This document shows positions 1 through 4,743 of a stretch of DNA of 9,925 nucleotides, piece by piece; the first letter of the stretch is position 1; the number at the start of each line of letters is the position of its first letter. Source of the stretch: Clostridia bacterium (GTDB lineage: Bacteria > Bacillota > Clostridia > UMGS1810); the NCBI GenBank assembly GCA_017549745.1, contig JAFYUA010000024.1:1-9925 (forward strand), given 5' to 3'. The translations under genes were made by a program, and so were the position numbers. The notes beneath the pieces were generated by a model. The model was not told where the DNA came from. It did no database searches and saw nothing but the letters and a program-made list of their open reading frames with translations.

Positions 1-194
1 ACATTGAACCTCCTACATTCGTAGAACTTACTGTTACAGAAACAGAACCCGGCTTCAAGGGTGACACATCCACAGGTGCTACCAAGCCCGCTACTTTGGA
101 AACAGGCGCTACAATCATGGTTCCCCTCTTTGTTGACCAGGGTGACTTTATCAGAGTAGACACCAGAACCGGTGAATACATGGAAAGAGTATAA
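1..194 (+). CDS. efp: Elongation factor P, C-terminal part (partial at 5' end)
   Basis: The reading frame opens at base 3 and runs 63 codons to TAA at 192-194. The peptide starts IEPPTFVELTVTETEPG and ends RTGEYMERV. This matches domains II-III of EF-P: the motif around PGFKGDTSTGATKPATLETG is the family signature, and VDTRTGEYMERV is the standard C-terminus. EF-P binds stalled ribosomes between the P and E sites and promotes peptide bond formation at polyproline stretches. The N-terminal KOW-like domain with the loop that can be modified lies outside the window. The next gene starts 50 bases downstream with no terminator between, so the two are probably co-transcribed. Confidence 0.96.
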   Translation, partial: IEPPTFVELTVTETEPGFKGDTSTGATKPATLETGATIMVPLFVDQGDFIRVDTRTGEYMERV

Positions 195-244
195 TATCAT
201 TTATCTTTGTGCTTTGGCACACCGAAAGGAACGGTTAAACCAAT

Positions 245-664
245 ATGGAAAATATATCAAACCAGCTTTCTTATCTCAAAGGTCTCATCGACGGCATCAA
301 GGTTGACCCCGAATCTGACTATGGCAGAATTTTTGAGGGTATCCTCAATGTGCTTGACGAAATCAACGATTCCATCGATGATATCATGGAATATCACGAC
401 GAGCTTGCCGACCAGGTAGACCTCATCGACGAAGACCTCTCGGTTATCGAAGAAGAACTTTCTGACGAAGACGATTTCGATGATGACGATGATTTTGAAT
501 ATTACGAAATCGATTGCCCCAAATGCGGAGCAAATGTGTGTCTTGATGAAGACTTTTTCGACACCGACAATCCGGTTACATGCCCCGAATGCGGCGAAGA
601 ATTTGACATAGAATTTGAATGTGACTGTGACGGCGATTGCGATTGCTGCAGTGATTGCGAATAA
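245..664 (+). CDS. Small acidic CD1247-like protein with zinc ribbon and Cys/Asp tail
   Basis: This 139-residue protein starts at ATG 245, preceded by a GAAAGGAA ribosome binding site. Residues 1-72 look helical (MENISNQLSYLKGLIDGI, then a series of acidic amphipathic turns). They resemble the N-terminal domain of the clostridial family named after C. difficile CD1247, which commonly lies near efp. Residues 73-90 are almost wholly Asp/Glu. Two CxxC knuckles follow, CPKC at 91-94 and CPEC at 113-116, forming a probable zinc ribbon. The last 14 residues hold six further cysteines (126, 128, 132, 134, 135, 138) interleaved with Asp. The function is unknown. The fold suggests a metal-binding cytoplasmic protein, and the strong negative charge argues against direct DNA binding. 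A terminator follows 10 bases after the stop codon. Confidence 0.85.
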   Translation: MENISNQLSYLKGLIDGIKVDPESDYGRIFEGILNVLDEINDSIDDIMEYHDELADQVDLIDEDLSVIEEELSDEDDFDDDDDFEYYEIDCPKCGANVCLDEDFFDTDNPVTCPECGEEFDIEFECDCDGDCDCCSDCE

Positions 665-674
665 GCAAAAACTC

Positions 675-716
675 AAAAGGCTGTAAAAAATCATATGATT
701 TTTTACAGCCTTTTTT
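675..716 (+). terminator. Intrinsic terminator of the efp unit
   Basis: Bases 675-694 and 695-714 form a perfect 20-base inverted repeat (core AGGCTGTAAAAAATCAT). The practical hairpin is GGCTGTAAAAAAT paired with ATTTTTTACAGCC, and it runs into T7 at 711-717. Because the A-run precedes the stem, it could also work in the opposite direction. The insertion sequence begins within about 10 bases of the T-tract. Confidence 0.9.
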
Positions 717-733
717 TATCTTGGATAATAAAA

Positions 734-752
734 CCACCTGCTATGCAGGTGG
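734..752 (+). repeat. Left-end hairpin of the IS200-type element
   Basis: The hairpin has an 8-bp stem (CCACCTGC/GCAGGTGG) and a TAT loop. In the IS200/IS605 superfamily such imperfect palindromes on the transferred strand are the TnpA dimer recognition sites. The right-end hairpin at 1421-1437 shares the TAAAACCACC lead-in and a T-rich 3-base loop, so the two ends are related but not identical. Confidence 0.8.
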
Positions 753-791
753 GAATGTACGGACTTTAGTGTCAGTCTTGACAAAAAAACA

Positions 792-848
792 CCGTTTTGA
801 TACTTTAAATGAGACTACCAATCGCATTCGAAATATCAAAACGGGAGG
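792..848 (+). promoter_or_regulatory. Leader hairpin abutting the tnpA ribosome binding site
   Basis: CCGTTTTGATA (792-802) pairs perfectly with TATCAAAACGG (834-844). The inner part can pair further (TTT 804-806 with AAA 831-833, AATG 808-811 with CATT 825-828). The last G of the right arm is the first base of the GGAGG at 844-848. In tnpA mRNA this would hinder ribosome access, the same principle as the IS200 leader stem that blocks tnpA translation. It can form in sense RNA only if transcription starts upstream of 792. Confidence 0.65.
815..830 (+). repeat. Left copy of a long-range inverted repeat flanking tnpA
   Basis: CTACCAATCGCATTCG is the reverse complement of 1339-1354 at 15 of 16 positions, the only mismatch being A820 against A1349. 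It lies mainly in the loop of the tnpA leader hairpin and therefore also in the loop of the candidate antisense RNA. Confidence 0.75.
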
Positions 849-857
849 ACATTAGAG

Positions 858-1325
858 ATGAATAACAAGTCTAATGACACATATAGTCTATCACACACAA
901 GTTGGAGATGTCAATATCACATAGTGTTTGCGCCTAAATATCGAAGAAAAGAAATATACGGAAAGTTAAAAAAGGATATTGGAGCGATATTAAGAGAACT
1001 GTGCGAGCGCAAACATGTACATATTATAGAAGCACATGCAATGCCAGACCATATACATATGCTTGTGGAAATCCCTCCAAATCAAAGAGTGAGTGATTTC
1101 ATGGGATATCTAAAAGGGAAAAGTACAATGATAATCTTCGAAAGATATTCGAATTTGAAATATAAATATGGGAATCGTCACTTTTGGTGCAGAGGCTACT
1201 ATGTTAGTACAGTAGGTGGCAATAAACAAGGTATTGCAAAATATATACGAGAACAAGAAAAAGAAGACATGATCTATGATCAAATAACATTTAAGGAGTA
1301 CACTGATCCATTTAAGAATCAGTAG
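858..1325 (+). CDS. tnpA: IS200-type Y1/HUH single-strand transposase TnpA
   Basis: This 155-residue protein has the normal length for the family. It starts at ATG 858, nine bases after GGAGG (844-848). The HUH motif is H65-I66-H67 in AMPDHIHMLVEIPP. The catalytic tyrosine is Y129 in KYIREQ, with Q133 one helical turn later. This closely parallels H64/H66/Y127/Q131 of the characterised H. pylori IS608 enzyme. Other family features are SWRCQYHIVFAPKYRR near the N-terminus and HFWCRGYYVSTVG at 109-120. The protein acts as a swapped dimer that cuts and rejoins single-stranded ends through a 5'-phosphotyrosine link. All catalytic residues are intact and there is no frameshift, so it is probably active. 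The gene is visibly more A/T-rich than the host genes around it, consistent with transfer. Its stop codon lies inside a hairpin (1293-1333). Confidence 0.95.
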   Translation: MNNKSNDTYSLSHTSWRCQYHIVFAPKYRRKEIYGKLKKDIGAILRELCERKHVHIIEAHAMPDHIHMLVEIPPNQRVSDFMGYLKGKSTMIIFERYSNLKYKYGNRHFWCRGYYVSTVGGNKQGIAKYIREQEKEDMIYDQITFKEYTDPFKNQ

Positions 1326-1333
1326 TACTCCTT
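1293..1333 (+). repeat. Hairpin spanning the tnpA stop codon
   Basis: AAGGAGTAC (1293-1301) pairs with GTACTCCTT (1325-1333), and ACTGAT (1302-1307) pairs with ATCAGT (1318-1323). A1324 is bulged and the loop is 10 bases. The 15-bp stem includes the last codons and the stop codon of tnpA. No T-run follows on either strand, so it is not a standard terminator. It may stabilise the mRNA 3' end or be a structural part of the mobile DNA. Confidence 0.7.
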
Positions 1334-1338
1334 GAGAG

Positions 1339-1354
1339 CGAATGCGATAGGTAG
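1339..1354 (+). repeat. Right copy of the long-range inverted repeat flanking tnpA
   Basis: CGAATGCGATAGGTAG is the inverted partner of 815-830 with one mismatch in 16. It begins six bases after the stop-codon hairpin. As RNA, it carries nearly the same sequence as the loop of the candidate antisense RNA, so the tnpA transcript could pair with its own leader. Confidence 0.75.
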
Positions 1355-1365
1355 CTTTAGCTCAC

Positions 1366-1437
1366 GGCGTACCTCTTCAGAGGTCGCCTGTAAGATGCCC
1401 TTTTAGGGCTGTTATAAAACCACCGGCTTTGCCGGTG
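1366..1437 (+). other. Structured right end of the IS200-type element, three consecutive hairpins
   Basis: There are three stems in 72 bases. GGCG-(T)-ACCTC with loop TTCA pairs with GAGGT-CGCC (1366-1388, 9 bp with one bulge). GCCC-TTTTA-GGGC lies at 1397-1409. CACCGGC-TTT-GCCGGTG lies at 1421-1437 and is the counterpart of the left-end hairpin, hence the presumed TnpA site. The stack resembles the structured right ends that serve as omega RNA in tnpB-bearing relatives, but no tnpB is present. A role beyond transposition is inference. Confidence 0.6.
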
Positions 1438-1480
1438 TGATATTTATTTGAGAGTTTTTTAACTTTTTTTGCCTAAGAGG

Positions 1481-1509
1481 TAGAAAAGTTTTGCGATGTG
1501 TGGTACAAT
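1481..1509 (+). promoter_or_regulatory. Probable sigma-A promoter of comM with extended -10
   Basis: TAGAAA (1481-1486; four of six to TTGACA) stands 17 bases from TACAAT (1504-1509; five of six). TG at 1501-1502 gives an extended -10 (TGGTACAAT). Transcription would start near 1516, about 30 bases before the GTG start of comM. The promoter lies just outside the right end of the insertion sequence, so insertion left it intact. Confidence 0.55.
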
Positions 1510-1547
1510 ATGTATAAGTATACAATCACAAAAGAGGTGAACCTGTA

Positions 1548-3083
1548 GTGGTTTCCAAAATAAATTCAGCAGCAGTGTTTGGTCTTGACGGATATATAAT
1601 AACAGTGGAGGCGGATATGTTTTCCTCGCTCCCAGGGGTAGACATAGTAGGTCTTGCCGACACGGCGGTGAAAGAATCAAAAGAGCGCGTGAAATCCGCC
1701 ATAAAAAATAGCGGCTTTGCCATGCCTCAAAAGCGAATGGTCATAAACCTTGCACCTGCCAGCACCAAAAAGAACGGTGCCTATCTTGACCTGCCAATCA
1801 CGCTTGCAGTGCTTTCGGCATCGGGTCAGCTTGTGTCGAGTTGCATTGGTGAATATATGATAGTGGGCGAGCTTGCTCTCGATGGCACAATCCGCTCGGT
1901 ATCGGGTGTGCTCCCCATGGTCCTTGAAGCTCGCCGCGTGGGCATCACCAAGATAATTGTGCCCAAAAAAAATGCCTTTGAAGCCGCGGTGGCTATAGAT
2001 TGCGAGGTTTATGGTGCAAGCTGTCTTTCGGAGGTTGTTGCGCACCTCGGCGGTGAAAGAAGCATGGAACGCACTGTGGTAGACACTGACTCTATCTTTG
2101 CGCCGTCAGAAAACTTTGAATTCGATTTTGCCGATGTAAAGGGGCAGGAGAGTGCCAAAAGAGCGTTGGAGGTGGCGGCAGCAGGTGCACACAATTGCCT
2201 CATGATAGGCTCTCCGGGTTCGGGCAAAACCATGCTTGCCAAAAGGCTGCCTTCTATTTTGCCTGACCTTTCATTTGAAGAAGCACTCGAAGTCACCAAG
2301 ATTTATTCCATTGCAGGCAAGCTCCCTGCCAACACTCCACTCATTACCGAGCGCCCGTTTCGCTGCCCTCATCACACTGTGTCTGGCGCAAGCATCACAG
2401 GCGGTGGCTCAATTCCCAAGCCCGGCGAGATAAGCCTTGCCCACAGGGGTGTTTTGTTTCTTGATGAATTTCCCGAATTTCGCAAAGACACCATCGAAGC
2501 CATGCGCCAGCCTCTTGAGGATGGCAGCCTCACAGTGTCAAGAGTTGCGGGCAGCGCCACATTTCCGTCGAGTGCCATGCTCATTGCAAGCATGAACCCT
2601 TGTCAGTGTGGCTATTTTGGCGATAGCTCCCGCGAATGCAACTGCACACCGCTTTCTATTCAAAAATACATAGGCAAAATTTCGGGGCCGATGCTCGATC
2701 GCTTTGATATTCAGATTCAGGTGAGCGCCGTGCGCTATGAAGATTTGGCTTCGCGCGGCGGGGGAGAGAGCTCAAAGGTCATAAAAGAGAGGGTTGCAAA
2801 AGCCCGCGCCATTCAGCTCGAGCGCTATCGCGACATGGGCATATATTCCAATTCTCAGCTTTCGGCTGCTGCAATAGAAGAATTTTGCCGTATAGATGAT
2901 ACAAGCCGTATGCTTTTGAGAGATGTGTTCAACAAGCTCGGCCTCTCTGCCAGAGCGCACTCGCGCATTCTCAAGGTTGCGCGCACAATTGCCGACCTTG
3001 ACGGCGCTGCAGACATCACGGCTTCTCACATAGCCGAAGCAATACGATATCGCAGTCTTGACAGTAAGTTCTGGTACAAATAA
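1548..3083 (+). CDS. comM: YifB/ComM family Mg-chelatase-like AAA+ ATPase
   Basis: This 511-residue protein has the usual family length. The start is GTG 1548, eight bases after GAGGTG (1534-1539). The N-terminal ChlI-like domain (about 1-170) begins with the typical INSAAVFGLDGYIITVEAD and includes GLADTAVKESKERVKSAI. The AAA+ module has Walker A GSPGSGKT (221-228), Walker B GVLFLDEF (301-308) and a probable arginine finger R385 in PMLDRFD. A four-cysteine cluster, CQC (352-354) and CNC (364-366), is characteristic of the family. The C-terminal helical domain (about 405-511) contains LSARAHSRILKVARTIADL. In Vibrio and Haemophilus, ComM is a hexameric helicase that promotes branch migration during integration of transforming DNA. 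A similar recombination role is inferred here. It is the first gene of a four-gene run. Confidence 0.95.
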   Translation: MVSKINSAAVFGLDGYIITVEADMFSSLPGVDIVGLADTAVKESKERVKSAIKNSGFAMPQKRMVINLAPASTKKNGAYLDLPITLAVLSASGQLVSSCIGEYMIVGELALDGTIRSVSGVLPMVLEARRVGITKIIVPKKNAFEAAVAIDCEVYGASCLSEVVAHLGGERSMERTVVDTDSIFAPSENFEFDFADVKGQESAKRALEVAAAGAHNCLMIGSPGSGKTMLAKRLPSILPDLSFEEALEVTKIYSIAGKLPANTPLITERPFRCPHHTVSGASITGGGSIPKPGEISLAHRGVLFLDEFPEFRKDTIEAMRQPLEDGSLTVSRVAGSATFPSSAMLIASMNPCQCGYFGDSSRECNCTPLSIQKYIGKISGPMLDRFDIQIQVSAVRYEDLASRGGGESSKVIKERVAKARAIQLERYRDMGIYSNSQLSAAAIEEFCRIDDTSRMLLRDVFNKLGLSARAHSRILKVARTIADLDGAADITASHIAEAIRYRSLDSKFWYK

Positions 3084-3101
3084 CCTCGGAGGATAAATGA
3101 A

Positions 3102-3944
3102 ATGTATAAAACCATCAACAAACTTTTGAATGTCATATTGTGCATAGTTATTCCGTATGCGCTGGTATCATTTGCCATACGCCACTATGGGCTCGGCATG
3201 GGACTTGGCGTTATCATCCTTGTGTGCATAGCACTGTTTTTGTATCTTAAGCCCAAAATCTACACCGTAATTGGCAGAAGAAAATATTTCAGCGACCACG
3301 ATGAAGGCTTCAGATGGCTCGAAAAGGCGTATGCCACAGGCAAAATGGCGCCACAGCAAGCTCTCATTTATGCCTATCTGCTCATAAGAGACGGTCACAT
3401 TGACAAGGCAGAAAGGCTCATCACATCAGTTCTTCACCAGAAAGAAAAAGACCTTACCAAGCAGAACATTCTGGCAGCTGACCTCAACATGGCAATTATC
3501 AAATGGAAGAAAAATGACCTCAAGGGCGCAATCGAAAAAATGGAATATGTGTACTCAACAGGCTATCGTTCCACAGTGCACTATGGCACTCTCGGAATTT
3601 TTTATATTCTCAACAATCAGCTTGAACGCGCCGAACAGTTCTGCCTTGAGGCATATGATTACAACAGCGGCGACGCAAGCATAAGAGACAATCTCGGTCT
3701 GGTATATATCAAAAAAGGTGATTACCAAAAGGCAGAGGAAATATATGCATCACTTTTTGAGGAAACCGAGCCGAATTTCATTGAGGCTTTTTATAACTAT
3801 GGCATGGTCCTTGAACACAAGGGCGACTACAAAGCCGCTTCAGACTATTACCAAAAGGCTCTGGGCTGTCCCGAAAAGTATCTTTCCACAGTGAAAATGG
3901 CTCAGGTTGATATTGCACTTTCGCGTGTAGAACAGTTGTTATAA
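3102..3944 (+). CDS. Membrane-anchored tetratricopeptide repeat protein
   Basis: This 280-residue protein starts at ATG 3102, nine bases after GGAGG (3088-3092) and 18 bases after the comM stop. Two hydrophobic stretches (about 9-25 and 31-49) form an N-terminal hairpin in the membrane. With basic residues after the second (KPKIYTVIGRRK), the remainder is predicted to be cytoplasmic. From about residue 84 there are repeated helix pairs of TPR type. Clear repeats are at about 158-187 (GTLGIFYILNNQLERAEQFC), 193-222 (DNLGLVYIKKGDYQKAEEIY) and 226-255 (YNYGMVLEHKGDYKAASDYY). TPR domains bind other proteins. No catalytic motif is visible, so it is likely a scaffold or assembly factor of unknown partner. 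The position between comM and the LarC-like gene suggests co-transcription but does not reveal a role. Confidence 0.85.
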   Translation: MYKTINKLLNVILCIVIPYALVSFAIRHYGLGMGLGVIILVCIALFLYLKPKIYTVIGRRKYFSDHDEGFRWLEKAYATGKMAPQQALIYAYLLIRDGHIDKAERLITSVLHQKEKDLTKQNILAADLNMAIIKWKKNDLKGAIEKMEYVYSTGYRSTVHYGTLGIFYILNNQLERAEQFCLEAYDYNSGDASIRDNLGLVYIKKGDYQKAEEIYASLFEETEPNFIEAFYNYGMVLEHKGDYKAASDYYQKALGCPEKYLSTVKMAQVDIALSRVEQLL

Positions 3945-3963
3945 TTTTTTAAGGTTGATGCAG

Positions 3964-4743
3964 ATGAAATATCTATATTTTGATTGTTTTGCGGCTTTCT
4001 CGCCCTCTATGGCGGCTGGAGCGCTCATCGATATGGGCGCAAAGCCCCAATTGTTTGAAAAAATTGCATCTTTTTTTCCTGAAATCACTCTGAGTGCAAG
4101 TGCGGTGACGAGAGGTGCAATGGAAGCAACTTTGGTCGAGGCAGTTGTGCCAAATCATGAAGAGATTTGTGATGAAAAATCTCTTGTTGCACTTTGTGAC
4201 AGGCTCGAGGTAAGCGAGCGCACCAAATCGCGCCTTGCTTCTTTTGTGCACACAAAGGCAGAAGCACGCGCTATAGACCCTTTGCAGGCAGAGTTCTTTG
4301 TGGCACACGAGCTCGGCGACCTTGCCATGGCGGCATATGTTTTTGAGAGTATGGAACAGCTTGGGGCAGACAAGGTGCTCGTATCAAGGCTTTTTTGCAC
4401 CGACGCTCATGCTTTTGATGGCAGTGGATTTGTGCCGCTGACCAAGGGGGAGACGAGGTATATATGCAAAAAATATAACCTTCCTCTGTCAACATCATCA
4501 ATGCAAGCAGAGCTTGTCACCGAGGGCGGAGCAGCCCTTTTAGCTGTTTTGGGCGCAGAGACTGTTGCCACACCACGGGGCAGCACCATCAAAGTTGGCT
4601 ATGGTGCGGGAGCTTGCGAGCTTGAAAGCGTGCCCAACATCGTGAGGGCAGTGTATGGCGAAGATGATGGCAGCGAGGCATTGTTTGAAGCTGAGGCTGC
4701 TTTGGGTGATATTTTTGCCGAATTTGCTTGTATGGAGGCTTAG
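3964..4743 (+). CDS. LarC-like protein, N-terminal domain only, hallmark residues degenerate
   Basis: The start chosen is ATG 3964 because MKYLYFDCF aligns with the family N-terminus and lies nine bases after AAGG (3951-3954). TTG 3955 and ATG 3958 are in frame but too close to that site. The 259 residues match the N-terminal part of LarC (DUF111), the nickel insertase for the nickel-pincer cofactor of lactate racemase. Matches are DCF at 7-9, RG at 50-51, AHELGD (114-119), ELVTEGGAALLA (183-194), VGYGAG (211-216) and PNIVR (224-228). Family LarC is about 400 residues, with a CTP-binding C-terminal domain. That domain is absent here, and the next gene starts at the following base. The usual DCFSGISGDM reads DCFAAFSPSM, and HEVGAVDSIVD reads HELGDLAMAAY. 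It may be a repurposed paralogue. Homology is secure, nickel insertion is doubtful. Confidence 0.75.
   Translation: MKYLYFDCFAAFSPSMAAGALIDMGAKPQLFEKIASFFPEITLSASAVTRGAMEATLVEAVVPNHEEICDEKSLVALCDRLEVSERTKSRLASFVHTKAEARAIDPLQAEFFVAHELGDLAMAAYVFESMEQLGADKVLVSRLFCTDAHAFDGSGFVPLTKGETRYICKKYNLPLSTSSMQAELVTEGGAALLAVLGAETVATPRGSTIKVGYGAGACELESVPNIVRAVYGEDDGSEALFEAEAALGDIFAEFACMEA

Larger units (their letters stand above)
782..878 (-). ncRNA. Candidate antisense RNA covering the tnpA start (art200-like)
   Basis: The minus strand carries TTGACA (914-909), an 18-base spacer, and an extended -10, TGA-TAGACT (893-885), predicting a start near 878. Transcription leftward crosses the tnpA ATG and GGAGG. 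It then forms an 11-bp hairpin (arms 844-834 and 802-792) followed by TGTTTTTTTG (791-781), a good intrinsic terminator on this strand. The predicted RNA is about 95 bases and complementary to the tnpA translation start. It is known that Salmonella IS200 encodes a short antisense RNA, art200, that represses tnpA translation. This is the same layout in a Gram-positive element. The -10 box matches consensus at only four of six positions, so the promoter call is moderate. The terminator is the stronger part. Confidence 0.5.
721..1450 (+). mobile_element. IS200-type insertion sequence (IS200/IS605 superfamily, tnpA only)
   Basis: A single Y1/HUH transposase gene is bracketed by hairpins near each end: left CCACCTGC-TAT-GCAGGTGG at 734-752, right CACCGGC-TTT-GCCGGTG at 1421-1437. 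Both are preceded by the same bases, TAAAACCACC (left 729-738, right 1415-1424). Subterminal hairpins instead of terminal inverted repeats, with no target duplication, are characteristic of this superfamily. These elements move as single-stranded circles cut 3' of a short target. The exact ends cannot be fixed without an empty site: the left end lies between about 718 and 730 and the right end between about 1438 and 1455. At about 730 bases with no tnpB it fits the IS200 group. It sits between the efp-unit terminator and the comM promoter and disrupts no visible gene. Confidence 0.9.

Noticed and set aside
208..221. Small hairpin TGTGC-TTTG-GCACA between efp and the acidic protein gene
   Set aside because: Only five base pairs and no T-run. 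It lies close to the ribosome binding site but is too weak to claim as attenuator or terminator.
257..694. Minus-strand open frame of 145 codons opposite the acidic protein gene
   Set aside because: It is a by-product of the Asp/Glu-rich coding strand (GAC/GAA codons read back as Val/Phe). There is no family resemblance or suitable ribosome binding site.
778..806. Sense promoter for tnpA: TTGACA (778-783) and TACTTT (801-806), spacing 17
   Set aside because: The -35 box is perfect but the -10 box matches only three of six positions. A start there would also remove the left arm of the leader hairpin. The native tnpA promoter is left unassigned.
721..860. Possible IStron (group I intron fused to the insertion sequence)
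   Set aside because: The stretch before tnpA is only about 135 bases, far too short for a group I intron core, and no P/Q/R/S-type elements were seen.
1326..1450. CRISPR-like repeat array in the hairpin-rich stretch after tnpA
   Set aside because: The hairpins differ in sequence and there are no regularly spaced direct repeats. The region is explained as the insertion sequence right end.
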